The notes: generated by a model from the sequence alone, not told the origin. A DNA stretch of 64,000 nt from Bacteroidetes bacterium 2013_40CM_41_45 (GCA_002215675.1 NGFH01000002.1:157887-221886); one strand, 5' to 3'; counted from the stretch's first letter, positions 44,951 to 54,831 are shown. A program made the numbers and translations.

Positions 44951-45654
44951 TCAGATTAAAGTATAACCGGAGCTTAAATATTCTTTTATTTTCTCTTTCG
45001 AATTAAACATCATCACATCAATCATCGACAACCAGGGTATAAACTTATTATTAAACTGGGGGTATATAATTTCATTCGACTTCAGGAAGCTTAAACCAAT
45101 TCCCCTGTCTGCAAAATTTTTTTGTGAATAAAGCCCGGTGCCTCCAAGGGGGTTAATATATGCAGTGGCTTTTAGCGCCCGGCAAATTTCTATGACCTTC
45201 ATTTCAGATTTCAGCGCATGGTCAATAGAAACTGAGGAAGAAATTATGAGACGGGCAGGTATGTTAAAATAATTTTTCAATTGTTCCAGCGAATAAAAAA
45301 TAAAACGGAATAAATTATTCTCATTGCAAAGAATACAATCTTCAATGAGCGGGAATGCTGAAGTAAAGTGGGGAGATTTTTTATATGCTTCGGTTATTCT
45401 ACGCAGCATTTTTTTTTTTCATCCTCCCAGCTATCGGCTAAAAATCTTTCTCCTACCTGCAGGTAATCTGACCCTTTTTTCAGCGGAATGGTTATGAATA
45501 TGTCCTTTCCGTTTACCAGTATCCGGTTCCTGTTTATCCAGCCCTTTTTCGTAAATTCAATATTATCGTAAACTACAAACGTATCTACAGCATTCATCAA
45601 CTGGAAATATCCGAGGTAGGGGAAAAAATAGGGTTGCATTATTGCTGCTTTCAT
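44951..45654 (-). pseudogene. WbqC-like protein, split at a run of eleven A residues
   Basis: The 5' part (45654 to 45394, 86 codons, start MKAAIMQPYFFPYLGYFQLM) is the WbqC N-terminus and reads into DEKKKCCVE then stop. The 3' part (to 44951) reads MLRRITEAYKKSPHF and YINPLGGTGLYSQ, the rest of WbqC, in another frame. The break lies at 45409-45419, a run of eleven A on the coding strand; twelve would restore a continuous protein of about 234 residues. WbqC proteins occur in O-antigen clusters with aminotransferases and methyltransferases; their reaction is unsettled. The gene is either broken, mis-sequenced, or expressed by slippage. Confidence 0.88.
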
Positions 45655-45673
45655 AAGAAAGATTTTGAAAAGT

Positions 45674-46747
45674 TTACATGCTGTGTTTTATCAACCGTCC
45701 AATCATGTCTGCTTCTTCAAGAGTCAGCTGCGGATACAAAGGCAGGCATAACACACGGCTCGCAATATCTTCTGCTGTTTCGCAGCGCTGATAATTTTTA
45801 AGGTATGGAAGTTTATTCAGGGAAGGGAAAAAATACCGCCTGGTAAAAATTTTATTTTCGGCTAATATGTCCTTAATCCTCATTAAAGTATTTTCATCTT
45901 CGAATATCACAGGATAATACGCAAAGTTGTACAAAATATTTTTTGGTTTCTCCGGGAATTTCAAATTCACCCCCGATAAAATAGTGTCGTAACGTTCGCT
46001 CAGCTCTTTTCTTTTTTTAATTATCGAGGCAACATAAGGCAGATTACAGAGTCCCATGGCGGCATGAAATTCTGAATTTTTTCCATTAATACCGGTACTT
46101 AAATACTCTTCTCCTATATGACCAAAGGATTTGAATAAAGAAATTTTTTTATTCAAATCACCCGACTGCGTAATGACGGCTCCCCCTTCGATGGTATGGA
46201 AAAGTTTTGTTGCATGAAAACTTACGGTGGAAATATCTCCGAAATTAAAAATAGATTGATTATTTATTTTAACACCGAAGGCATGCGCGCCATCGTAAAT
46301 CACTTTGAGGTTATGTTTTTTTGCAATGCCTCCGATTTTATCGACATCGCATGGATAACCGTAAACATGCGTAGCAAGTATCGCTGAAGTTCTTTTGGTA
46401 ATTACGCTTTCAATTTTATCGGCATCAATGCAAAATGTTTTTTTTTCAATATCGGTAAATACCGGCTCGCAGTTTTCCCATAGTATAGTGCCTACGGTGG
46501 CAACATAGGAAAAAGGAGTAGTGATTATTTCTCCTTTCAATTCAAGCGCCTTAATGGCTATTTGCAAAGCAATGGTACCGTTAGAAACGAATTGTACATG
46601 CCGCACATCGAGGAACTCAGCAAGTTCTGTTTCCAGTTTCTGCACCATCGCTCCATGGTTGGTAACCCATCCGCTTTCCCAAATCTTATGCAGACACGAA
46701 ATATATTCTTCAATAGGAGGCAAATATGTCTTGGTTACGTTAATCAT
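45674..46747 (-). CDS. DegT/DnrJ/EryC1/StrS sugar aminotransferase
   Basis: A 357-residue PLP enzyme. FVSNGTIALQIAIKAL is the cofactor phosphate cup, VIYDGAHAFGV contains the Asp that contacts the pyridine N, and SFHATKLFHTIEGGAV holds the PLP-binding Lys. The first residues (LPPIEEYISCLHKIWESGWV) resemble VioA-type nucleotide-4-keto-sugar aminotransferases, which make 4-amino-4,6-dideoxyglucose. It opens the operon running down to 37958; the GNAT and methyltransferase there could modify the product. A perfectly spaced promoter lies just upstream. Confidence 0.92.
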   Translation of the reverse strand: MINVTKTYLPPIEEYISCLHKIWESGWVTNHGAMVQKLETELAEFLDVRHVQFVSNGTIALQIAIKALELKGEIITTPFSYVATVGTILWENCEPVFTDIEKKTFCIDADKIESVITKRTSAILATHVYGYPCDVDKIGGIAKKHNLKVIYDGAHAFGVKINNQSIFNFGDISTVSFHATKLFHTIEGGAVITQSGDLNKKISLFKSFGHIGEEYLSTGINGKNSEFHAAMGLCNLPYVASIIKKRKELSERYDTILSGVNLKFPEKPKNILYNFAYYPVIFEDENTLMRIKDILAENKIFTRRYFFPSLNKLPYLKNYQRCETAEDIASRVLCLPLYPQLTLEEADMIGRLIKHSM

Positions 46748-46766
46748 TTATTGCAATGATAAGAAT

Positions 46767-46797
46767 CAATTTTAGATTACCATCTCAGCATTACAAA
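46767..46797 (-). promoter_or_regulatory. Bacteroidota promoter for the 46747-to-37958 operon
   Basis: On the minus strand a TTTG (46797-46794) is followed after 19 bp by TAAAATTG (46774-46767), one base off TAnnTTTG. Spacing matches the consensus. Transcription should begin about 14 bp before the aminotransferase ATG at 46747. Confidence 0.6.
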
Positions 46798-46811
46798 CTC
46801 CTTTTTCTGAA

Positions 46812-46854
46812 ACCGGATTCTATATTTTTTTGTGGAAAACTTTCACAATCCGGT
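46812..46854. promoter_or_regulatory. Inverted repeat, possible structured element
   Basis: ACCGGATT at 46812-46819 pairs with AATCCGGT at 46847-46854; an inner TGTGGAAA...TTTCACA stem can form inside it. It may act on the cargo gene at 47070, but lies 216 bp upstream, so the function is open. Confidence 0.3.
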
Positions 46855-47069
46855 GCGTACAGATGAAATACCTGTGGTCATATTTACACTCAGAAATTTA
46901 CATGGCAGTGATGGAAATGAATCTTGATATCTTGCTTTCAGGATATTGCTCTTCATGTATTCAAAGAAAAAACAGAAATACCAGGCAGCGCGGGCACATA
47001 TTCACTATCCATGAAGAACTTTTTTTTAGTTTTATGCTTTAATATTTCAGACGTATTAAACAGAAGAGC

Positions 47070-50000
47070 GTGATTATGTTGCTGGATAGGACCCGGTTAA
47101 GTGTATTATTGTTTTTGAGCTGTATGATTTTGCCTGCAAAATTTTTCGGGCAAAATGCTTCACTCGTTTATCCATCTGATAACGTAGTTTTATCTGATAC
47201 GAATGTGAGCTTTATGTGGAACTACGATCCGGCTGCAGTCCGCTATGAGTTTCAATTGTCTTTGGATGCCGGATTCACTTTAATGGCTGATTCAAATTCT
47301 TTCATTTACATTACAACACATGCATATTCCGTTCCTCATGCCGGGCAGACCTATTACTGGAGAGTCAGGTATTTTAATGGCATAACTTATTCCGGGTGGT
47401 CACCTGTCAGGACTTTTACTTTTTTTGACCCTTCGGAAATCTCAGGTTTAAAATTGTGGTTGCGTTCTGACACGGGTATTACACTTAATTCAGGAAATGT
47501 CAGCCAGTGGAATGATTTAAGTGGCTTCGGTAACCATGCCGGCCAAACCGATACATCTGCTCAACCTGCGCTCATCAGTAACGCAATAAATAACCTTCCG
47601 GCATTGCGGTTCATTAATGATTATTTAACTACGTCAAGTATTGATGTAGGGGAGCGTGCAGAATTTATGCTCATCCGCCAAAATGGAGCACCACCGGTAA
47701 GCTACCAGCCGATAATTGCGAATCTTAACCCTCCTTTTTATCAATTATATGTTCCGGGTTCAAATACATTTAACACCTTCCATGGCAGCATGGGCTTTGA
47801 TCATGGTATTTCATTTGGCAACAACTACCAGTTTTTCAGCCGGATAATTTCTTCGACCAACGTTAATTTTTATAAGAACGGGGTTGCCGGTACTCCCGGG
47901 GCAGATTCTTTTACAAGCACAAATCAGCCATTGATAATCGGAAATTACGGAACCAATTATCTTAACGGAGACATTACTGAAATTATCATTTATGACCATG
48001 CTTTACCTGATAGCGAGAGGACACGTGTTGAAAATTATTTGAATGACAGATACGCACCGCCCGTTAACCTGGGGCCTGATATAACCGTATGTGCGTTTCC
48101 GGTCACATTGTTGGCACAACAAGGTTACTATACAAATTATTTATGGAGTGATGCTTCAACCGCTGATTCATTAGTGGTATCAGCTGCAGGAAATTATTTT
48201 GTTACCGTTACAAATATTTTTGGTGTAACCTCCAGCGATACGGTTTCTGTCTTCTTGGATAATAGTAATTTTTCCGTCAATCTGCCCGGTGACACCAACA
48301 TCTGTTATGGAACTTCTTTGATATTAACTGCCGGCCCTCCCCATTTGCCCTACCTATGGTCTACCGGTTCCGCCAGTAATTATATTTCAGTTGACACATC
48401 AGGAAGCTATTATGTTTCTGTGACGGATTGTAATGGAAACGTATCAAGCGACACGATTAATGTAACGGTGGTACCGCTGCCTGTTTTTAGTTTAGGAAAT
48501 GACACCTTGATTTGCTTTAATCAACCTCTGCTTTTAGACCCACAGCCCGGAAATAATGTCAGCTATTTGTGGTCTGATAATTCAACCGATTCCACGCTGA
48601 CAGTTAATTCCACCGGAACATACTATCTCCGTGTTCAGGATACTATAGGATGTTTGTATTCTGATACTGTTTTTATCCGGGTGGATTCAGCTTTGGCTAC
48701 TGTTTCTCTCGGACCTGATGATTCTTTATGTGCCGGCAACGACATTGCCTTGGTTTCCGGTGCCCCGCAAGTCCAAACGTATTTATGGTCAGACAATTCA
48801 ACAGGAGCAACTTTAACCATTCAGAATACCGGAACATACTGGGTAATGGTTACCGATAGCAATAGCTGTATAGCACGCGATACCATCACTATTACTATTA
48901 GTGGTGTGGCGCCCTCTGTAAACTTTTCTGCGCCTGCCATTTGCGAAGGAAATACCTCATTTTTTACGGACTTAACTCCTGCATCAGATACTGCAGTAGC
49001 CTGGAGCTGGAATTTCGGGGAACCGTCAAGCGGGGTGAATAATTTTTCCTCTCTTCAAAATCCATCTCATCTTTATGCAGACAGCGGCACTTACATGGTT
49101 ACATTGATTGATACTACCAATTCGGGCTGTTATAATGATACAATTATAGCCGTAAGGGTTTATCCTAATCCTGTTCCATCATTTACGCATCCCCCCTTTC
49201 TCTGTACAGGGGCTCCGGTACTGTTCACTAATACAACGGATACTGTCGGCTACTCCGTTACTTCATGGCTATGGAACTTTGGCGACCCGGGAAGTGGAGT
49301 GAATAACAGTTCGTCACTTAAAAATCCTTCGCACATTTTTAATACTTCCGGAAATTTTTCTGTAACGCTTACCGTTACTTTAAACAATGGGTGCAGCGTT
49401 ACGGATACAATTGTTGTTTCGGTGGGGTTAACTGTTGTTCCCACTTTTTCTTTTTTCAATACCTGCATTGGTGACATCACAAATTTTTTTACTTCCGCTT
49501 CAGGTGTATCCCTTATCTGGAACTTTGGGGACAACACGTCTTCTACCCAACAGAGTCCACAGCACCAATATGCATTTGTACAAATGTATCCCTGTACGCT
49601 TATTGCTATTACTATGGCAGGTTGCACCAGTTCGGTCACCTTGCCGGTAGTGATTCATGATGTGCCGGTAGCGTATTTCAAAAATAATTCTGCCTGTCTT
49701 AATGTGCCCTATCACCTATTGGATTCAAGCTATATTTCCCAGGGAACGATAACCCAATGGCTATGGAAGCTTCCCGATTTCTCCACGTCCGTTCTGCAGA
49801 ATCCGTATTATACTTTTAATGACACGATCCAGTATAACATTACACTGGTCGTAACTTCAAATTACGGATGCAAGGATACGGCAACACGTTCTGTAAAAGT
49901 GCATCCGCTTCCGACTGCTTCATTTACATCAGATGTCGCCTATGGAGACGTTCCGCTCGATGTGGATTTCACCAATCTCTCGTCGGGCGCGGCATCCTAT

Positions 50001-50750
50001 CAATGGGATTTTGGGGATACGTCAGGGACGTCAACGGTCATAAGTCCATCGTACACATATACTGAACGCGGCACGTATCCGGTTACGCTTATCGCAAATA
50101 CCTTGTACTACTGTTCAGATACCACAGTAAAATACATTTATGTAGTTGAGCCGGTTTTGGACTTAGCCGTTACAAGCGTAAATAAGACATCGGGCACTAA
50201 CTCCATATCGCTGTCAGCCGGTATTGCTAACCTGGGTAACATTGCAGTTTCCAGCTTCAAAATCTCAGCATGGCTCGAAAACAGCTTACCGGTTTTTGAA
50301 TACTGGAATGGTAATTTCCCTCCTCAAAGCACCTTGCAGCCGCCTTACAGCTTTGCAGCTCACTTTGAAATTCCCCAAATCAATCCTCCGCATTTTTTAT
50401 GTGTTGAAATTCTTGAAGTAAATAATCAGCAGGATAACAATCCTGACAACAACATTCGCTGCATTAATCTTGACGGTGATGATTTTGTGGTGGTAGACCC
50501 GTATCCTAACCCTGGAGCACAGGTTATAAACCTTCAGGTTGTGGCATCGCGCAAAGATTTTCTTTCCATCTCCGTTTACGATGCGTCCGGAAAATTAATC
50601 AAAGAGGTGTTTAACGGTCTTACCACGGCGGGACTGAATAAATTTATTTTCGATACAAGTTCACTTGCAGGTGGAGCATATTTTTGCAAGTACACGTTCA
50701 GTGCAAAAATAATTGTAAGGCCGCTCACACACATTACAAAAAAGAAATAG
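47070..50750 (+). CDS. Large secreted PKD/Ig-like repeat protein with T9SS sorting domain
   Basis: A 1,226-residue protein. Residues 1-28 are a signal peptide (LSVLLFLSCMILPAKFFGQ). A fibronectin-like region (30-115) and a LamG/concanavalin-like region (about 125-330) follow. Then several Ig-like repeats have the pattern YLWS-x-Y-x-V-x-D and D-x-C (about 335-640). About five PKD domains follow, with WNFGD-type cores (about 645-1050), then a CARDB-like domain (about 1055-1150). The end, DPYPNPGAQVINLQ to AGGAYFCKYTF, is a T9SS type A sorting domain. It is exported through the T9SS that PorX is known to regulate in other species, and probably anchored to surface polysaccharide. It could act in adhesion or gliding. 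Confidence 0.93.
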   Translation: MIMLLDRTRLSVLLFLSCMILPAKFFGQNASLVYPSDNVVLSDTNVSFMWNYDPAAVRYEFQLSLDAGFTLMADSNSFIYITTHAYSVPHAGQTYYWRVRYFNGITYSGWSPVRTFTFFDPSEISGLKLWLRSDTGITLNSGNVSQWNDLSGFGNHAGQTDTSAQPALISNAINNLPALRFINDYLTTSSIDVGERAEFMLIRQNGAPPVSYQPIIANLNPPFYQLYVPGSNTFNTFHGSMGFDHGISFGNNYQFFSRIISSTNVNFYKNGVAGTPGADSFTSTNQPLIIGNYGTNYLNGDITEIIIYDHALPDSERTRVENYLNDRYAPPVNLGPDITVCAFPVTLLAQQGYYTNYLWSDASTADSLVVSAAGNYFVTVTNIFGVTSSDTVSVFLDNSNFSVNLPGDTNICYGTSLILTAGPPHLPYLWSTGSASNYISVDTSGSYYVSVTDCNGNVSSDTINVTVVPLPVFSLGNDTLICFNQPLLLDPQPGNNVSYLWSDNSTDSTLTVNSTGTYYLRVQDTIGCLYSDTVFIRVDSALATVSLGPDDSLCAGNDIALVSGAPQVQTYLWSDNSTGATLTIQNTGTYWVMVTDSNSCIARDTITITISGVAPSVNFSAPAICEGNTSFFTDLTPASDTAVAWSWNFGEPSSGVNNFSSLQNPSHLYADSGTYMVTLIDTTNSGCYNDTIIAVRVYPNPVPSFTHPPFLCTGAPVLFTNTTDTVGYSVTSWLWNFGDPGSGVNNSSSLKNPSHIFNTSGNFSVTLTVTLNNGCSVTDTIVVSVGLTVVPTFSFFNTCIGDITNFFTSASGVSLIWNFGDNTSSTQQSPQHQYAFVQMYPCTLIAITMAGCTSSVTLPVVIHDVPVAYFKNNSACLNVPYHLLDSSYISQGTITQWLWKLPDFSTSVLQNPYYTFNDTIQYNITLVVTSNYGCKDTATRSVKVHPLPTASFTSDVAYGDVPLDVDFTNLSSGAASYQWDFGDTSGTSTVISPSYTYTERGTYPVTLIANTLYYCSDTTVKYIYVVEPVLDLAVTSVNKTSGTNSISLSAGIANLGNIAVSSFKISAWLENSLPVFEYWNGNFPPQSTLQPPYSFAAHFEIPQINPPHFLCVEILEVNNQQDNNPDNNIRCINLDGDDFVVVDPYPNPGAQVINLQVVASRKDFLSISVYDASGKLIKEVFNGLTTAGLNKFIFDTSSLAGGAYFCKYTFSAKIIVRPLTHITKKK

Positions 50751-50826
50751 CCGGTTGGGGCAGTAAGATTTTTTTCAGGATAATATCTTTAGCCCGTTGC
50801 ATCATTAATACTATCCGGCAGATAAT

Positions 50827-51558
50827 ATGAACACGGACTTTGGATTAGTTGTCCCCATGGCGAATGAAGAAAAGGATTTTGAACCCTTTATTGCTTCGTT
50901 AACCTCAGTGCTGGATAAACTGCAATGTGGCAGGGTTTATTTTGTGGTAGATAATGTATCAAAAGACCGGACACCGGATGTTTGCAGGGAGCTATCGCTG
51001 CGAGATGAACGATTTGTAACGGTATGGGCGCCTGAGAACAGAAATGTCGTAGACGCTTACATTCGCGGATATAAAGAAGCGCTAAGGAATGGTCATGAAT
51101 TGATAATTGAAATGGATGCAGGACTATCACACAACCCGGAAACAATTCCACTTTTTCTTGACGCCTTGAAAAACGGATACCAGTGCGCATTCGGAAGCCG
51201 GTTTGTTCAAGGTGGTTCCATAAAGGATTCGACCTGGAAAAGAAAACTCCTTTCAAAAGGCGGAACAATTGCGTCTAATATTCTCTTAGGGTCAAGGATG
51301 TCGGATATGACATCGGGCTTCCAGGGATTTCATCGTTCCATCGTGGAAAAATTTATCAGTTACAAGTTGTTATCCAAAGCACATTTTTACCAAACAGAAC
51401 TTCGGTACTTGCTCCGTAAAACCCGCTACATCGAAATCCCGATTCAGTATAAAGCGCCGTCGCCAAGCGTGTCACAGAAATCTATTCTCAATTCGGTTTA
51501 TATATTACTGCATTATTTTTTTCTACGGATAAAATTCAAAGCTCCGGCTATCACATAA
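50827..51558 (+). CDS. Glycosyltransferase family 2, divergent
   Basis: A 243-residue GT2-like protein. FGLVVPMANEEKDFEPF, VVDNVSKDRTPDV, LIIEMDAGLSHNPETI (DxD-like EMDAG) and GSRFVQGGSIKDSTW match the polyprenyl-P-sugar synthase subgroup. The usual opening SVVIPxYN is replaced by LVVPMANEE. A C-terminal hydrophobic patch (YILLHYFFLRIKF) may contact the membrane. It is 2 bp from the STELLO-like gene, and the two probably act together. Confidence 0.85.
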   Translation: MNTDFGLVVPMANEEKDFEPFIASLTSVLDKLQCGRVYFVVDNVSKDRTPDVCRELSLRDERFVTVWAPENRNVVDAYIRGYKEALRNGHELIIEMDAGLSHNPETIPLFLDALKNGYQCAFGSRFVQGGSIKDSTWKRKLLSKGGTIASNILLGSRMSDMTSGFQGFHRSIVEKFISYKLLSKAHFYQTELRYLLRKTRYIEIPIQYKAPSPSVSQKSILNSVYILLHYFFLRIKFKAPAIT

Positions 51559-51560
51559 AT

Positions 51561-52562
51561 ATGAAGCAAACTTTTTTGGTTATTACTTCCATTGCGGGCT
51601 CTGATAATCCTGTTTTAAAGCAGATTGCAAAAGAAGCGCAGCAGCACGAAGTTCCCCTGGTTGTGATTGGAGATACCAAAAGCCCCGCGGACTTTAAGAT
51701 GGAAGGGTGCGATTTTTATTCTGTGGAAAAACAAAAATCATTACCGTGGACTCTCGCTGAAAAGCTTCCCTATAAGCATTATGCGCGAAAAAATTTAGGC
51801 TACCTCGTTGCGATTTCACAAGGAGCGCAGGTAATAATAGAAACAGATGACGACAACCTGCCCTACAAAAGTTTTTGGGAGAAGAGGAGTAAGGAGATAG
51901 ATGCTCACTTGTTTATCGGAACCGGGTGGACCAATGTTTACAAATATTTTACTGAGCAGCACATCTGGCCCAGAGGTTTCGCACTTGAACATATTCTGGA
52001 TAAGATGCCATCCTTGTCGGGTAAAAAAAAAGTGAGCTGTTTTATTCAGCAGGGGCTTGCGGACGATAATCCCGATGTGGATGCTATTTACCGAATGACG
52101 TTTCCTTTACCTCTAAAGTTTAATTTGTCCGAGAGTATCGCATTAGGACATAATTCTGTTTGTCCGTTTAACAGCCAAAATACAACATGGTTTAAAGAGG
52201 CATTTCCTTTGCTTTATTTACCATCATACTGTAGTTTCAGGATGACCGATATTTGGCGTTCATTTATTGCCCAGCGCATCGCATGGACCTGCGGATGGAA
52301 TATTCTGTTTCATTCCATCACTATGCGGCAGGAGCGCAATGTGCATAACCTGATGAATGATTTCCAAGACGAAATTCCCGGCTATTGCAACAACAAATTA
52401 ATTATGGAAAGATTGCAAGCTCTTAAATTAAAAGAAGGGGAGGAGCACATCCCCGAAAATTTACTTGCCTGTTACAAAGAATTAATTGACATGGAATTAA
52501 TAGACAAGAAAGAAATGCCACTTCTAAAAGCGTGGATAAAGGATATAATGTCTCTGATATAA
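51561..52562 (+). CDS. STELLO-like glycosyltransferase (DUF288-type)
   Basis: A 333-residue protein. The stretch FLVITSIAGSDNPVLKQIA, then PLVVIGDTKSPADF, DFYSVEKQKSL, RKNLGYLVAISQGAQ and IETDDDN is the pattern of the STELLO/DUF288 family, known mostly from plants and other eukaryotes. The ETDDDN motif supplies a DxD-like site. Plant STELLO proteins act with cellulose synthase in the Golgi. Here there is no membrane segment. The partner GT2 is 2 bp upstream. Its role in the glycan pathway is unknown. Confidence 0.8.
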   Translation: MKQTFLVITSIAGSDNPVLKQIAKEAQQHEVPLVVIGDTKSPADFKMEGCDFYSVEKQKSLPWTLAEKLPYKHYARKNLGYLVAISQGAQVIIETDDDNLPYKSFWEKRSKEIDAHLFIGTGWTNVYKYFTEQHIWPRGFALEHILDKMPSLSGKKKVSCFIQQGLADDNPDVDAIYRMTFPLPLKFNLSESIALGHNSVCPFNSQNTTWFKEAFPLLYLPSYCSFRMTDIWRSFIAQRIAWTCGWNILFHSITMRQERNVHNLMNDFQDEIPGYCNNKLIMERLQALKLKEGEEHIPENLLACYKELIDMELIDKKEMPLLKAWIKDIMSLI

Positions 52563-52567
52563 CCTGC

Positions 52568-53506
52568 TCAGGACGCAAATACAGTTTGCTGCCTGAAACT
52601 TTCATATGTATTTCGGATTCCTTCCTCGAGTGAAATTTTTGCTTTCCATCCCAGGTTAGAAAGGCGTGATGAGTCAAGAAGCTTACGCATTACTCCGTCA
52701 GGTTTTGAGGAATCGTGATGAAGTTCTCCTGTATAGCCGGTGATTTTTTTAATCATCAGCGCAAGCTCACCAATAGTAACTTCTTCTGATGAACCGATAT
52801 TAACAGAATCTGTTTTGTCGTAATTCTGCATCAGGAAAAAGCAGGCATCTGCCAGGTCATCTACATGCATGAATTCACGTTTCGGTTTTCCGCTACCCCA
52901 TACAACTACAAAGGGTTCATTATTAATTTTTGCCTCGTGGAATTTGCGGAGCAGGGCAGGAAGCACGTGAGAATTATTTAAATCGTAATTGTCATTAGGC
53001 CCGTAAAGATTAGTGGGAAGTACCGTGAAAAAATTGCAACCGTACTGCCTCACATACGACTCGCACATTTTAAGCCCGGCAATTTTTGCAATGGCATAGG
53101 GTTCATTGGTCGGCTCCAGCTCGCCCGTGAGCATGTACTCTTCTTTCATCGGCTGCGGTGCATTTTTAGGATAGATACATGACGAGCCGAGGAACAAAAG
53201 TTTTTTTACCTTGTTAAGGTAACATGCATGAATCACATTAGTTTCAATGGCGATGTTATCGTAAATAAATTCTGCTCTATAAATATTATTTGCCTGGATG
53301 CCTCCGACTTTTGCAGCGGCCAGGAAAACATATTCAGGCTTTTCAGCTTCAAAAAAATTCTGAACGGCATTTTGATTCCGCAGGTCGAGCTCTGAAGAGG
53401 AGCGGAGAACGAAATTTTCAAATCCTTCTTTCTGCAGCCGCCTTAAAATTGCCGAGCCTACCATTCCACGGTGACCGGCAATGTATATTTTTGAATTCGT
53501 ATTCAT
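52568..53506 (-). CDS. fcl: GDP-L-fucose synthase
   Basis: A 312-residue [13 protein letters not shown] is the NADP loop; [14 protein letters not shown] and [13 protein letters not shown] (YxxxK) are GDP-fucose synthase markers. It epimerises and reduces GDP-4-keto-6-deoxymannose to GDP-L-fucose. The start at 53506 ([12 protein letters not shown]) is preferred; the longer frame to 53641 translates a GC-rich repeat. gmd lies upstream, so the two form the fucose branch. Confidence 0.96.
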   Translation of the reverse strand: MNTNSKIYIAGHRGMVGSAILRRLQKEGFENFVLRSSSELDLRNQNAVQNFFEAEKPEYVFLAAAKVGGIQANNIYRAEFIYDNIAIETNVIHACYLNKVKKLLFLGSSCIYPKNAPQPMKEEYMLTGELEPTNEPYAIAKIAGLKMCESYVRQYGCNFFTVLPTNLYGPNDNYDLNNSHVLPALLRKFHEAKINNEPFVVVWGSGKPKREFMHVDDLADACFFLMQNYDKTDSVNIGSSEEVTIGELALMIKKITGYTGELHHDSSKPDGVMRKLLDSSRLSNLGWKAKISLEEGIRNTYESFRQQTVFAS

Positions 53507-53538
53507 GTTCTTAAATGGATAAGACCTCATCCTCCAAA

Positions 53539-53562
53539 CTCCTTCTCCTGGAGGAGAAGGAG
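53539..53562. repeat. GC-rich palindrome, repeat type A
   Basis: CTCCTTCTCC and its complement flank a 4-nt TGGA loop. It is one of two adjacent copies between fcl and gmd. Confidence 0.75.
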
Positions 53563-53580
53563 GGTACAACAATGCGGAAT

Positions 53581-53602
53581 CCCCTCTCCTGAAGGAGAGG
53601 GG
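53581..53602. repeat. GC-rich palindrome, repeat type A
   Basis: CCCCTCTCC and its complement flank a TGAA loop, followed by GGGGTGAGG. The same core occurs at 7759 and 56780. Confidence 0.8.
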
Positions 53603-53643
53603 AAGAAAGGGGTGAGGTGAGTAAAATGACCATACGTACAATA

Positions 53644-54756
53644 CTATTCATGGTAATCCAGCACCTTATGTCCGCCTTCTTTCAAATACTTGTCTTTGCG
53701 GAACAATTCAAGGTCGGCAGCTACCATTTCTTTGATAAGCGCTTTGATATCGTAGCGCGGTTTCCATCCCAGTTGCTTCAGGGCTTTTGATGCATCGCCC
53801 CGGAGCTGGTCCACTTCAGTGGGGCGGAAATAATTTTTGTCTACACAAACAACTTCCTGCCCGGCTTTCAACTGCACATCAGGAAGCGAGCAGGATTTAA
53901 CAACGGCTTTTTCATTTTCATCTTTTCCGCTGAATGAAAGCTCCACACCGATTTCCCTGAAAGCCATTATAAGAAAATCACGTACGCTCACCGATACACC
54001 TGTTGCAATGACATAATCCTCAGGCTTGGGCTGCTGAAGCATGAGCCACATGGCTTCCACATAATCTTTTGCATGTCCCCAGTCGCGTTTTGCATCCATG
54101 TTACCCAGGTATAATTTTTCTTTCAGCCCCAGTGCAATGCGGGCTACAGCGCGCGTAATTTTTCTGGATACAAAAGTTTCTCCGCGTAGCGGTGATTCAT
54201 GGTTGAACAAAATTCCATTCACTGCAAACATATTGTAAGCTTCCCTGTAATTTACCGTTATCCAGTATGCATACACTTTTGCAGCAGCATACGGAGAGCG
54301 CGGGTAGAAAGGAGTGTTTTCCGTCTGAGGTGTTTCTCTCACCATCCCGTATAATTCCGATGAGGATGCCTGGTAGATTTTTGTTTTTTTCGTTAAGCCG
54401 AGTAAGCGCACTGCTTCAAGAATACGAAGTGTTCCCAGTCCGTCTGTGTTGGCAGTGTATTCAGGTGTTTCAAAACTTACCTTCACATGCGACATAGCTC
54501 CCAGGTTATAAATTTCATCGGGTTGAACTTCCTGTATGATGCGTATGATGTTGGTGGAATCCGTCAAGTCGCCATGATGCAGAAAATACTTTACATTTTT
54601 TTCGTGCGGGTCCTGGTAAAGATGGTCAATCCTTCCCGTGTTAAAAAGGGAACTTCTGCGTTTGATGCCGTGAACGGTATATCCCTTTGCGAGTAGAAAT
54701 TCAGAAAGGTATGCACCGTCCTGGCCGGTTACCCCGGTAATGAGCGCTGTTTTCAT
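53644..54756 (-). CDS. gmd: GDP-mannose 4,6-dehydratase
   Basis: A 370-residue [22 protein letters not shown] is the nucleotide loop with the GQDG form of Gmd; [10 protein letters not shown] and [10 protein letters not shown] hold Ser/Glu and the YxxxK pair. [15 protein letters not shown] is the C-terminal Gmd marker. It makes GDP-4-keto-6-deoxymannose, the substrate of Fcl next door. The order gmd-fcl and the spacing are usual for the pair. Confidence 0.97.
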   Translation of the reverse strand: MKTALITGVTGQDGAYLSEFLLAKGYTVHGIKRRSSLFNTGRIDHLYQDPHEKNVKYFLHHGDLTDSTNIIRIIQEVQPDEIYNLGAMSHVKVSFETPEYTANTDGLGTLRILEAVRLLGLTKKTKIYQASSSELYGMVRETPQTENTPFYPRSPYAAAKVYAYWITVNYREAYNMFAVNGILFNHESPLRGETFVSRKITRAVARIALGLKEKLYLGNMDAKRDWGHAKDYVEAMWLMLQQPKPEDYVIATGVSVSVRDFLIMAFREIGVELSFSGKDENEKAVVKSCSLPDVQLKAGQEVVCVDKNYFRPTEVDQLRGDASKALKQLGWKPRYDIKALIKEMVAADLELFRKDKYLKEGGHKVLDYHE

Positions 54757-54831
54757 AAATAAATATTACACAAATTTACAACGAATTTTACGACTGGACT
54801 TTCTGCCTGCAATATCCACATTTTCTATCAT

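Larger units (their letters stand above)
46748..47069. other. 322-bp intergenic region between divergent operon and T9SS cargo gene
   Basis: It carries a minus-strand promoter next to the aminotransferase and an inverted repeat at 46812-46854. A TTG-initiated 70-codon frame (46830-47042) is not convincing as a gene. Confidence 0.6.

Noticed and set aside
46830..47042. A 70-codon plus-strand frame starting with TTG upstream of the T9SS cargo gene
   Set aside because: Rare start, no recognisable domain, cysteine- and basic-rich translation unlike real proteins here, and no promoter; treated as intergenic.
53507..53641. N-terminal extension of fcl through the GC-rich repeat region
   Set aside because: The added 45 residues translate the palindromes and are not part of the SDR fold; ATG at 53506 fits the family.
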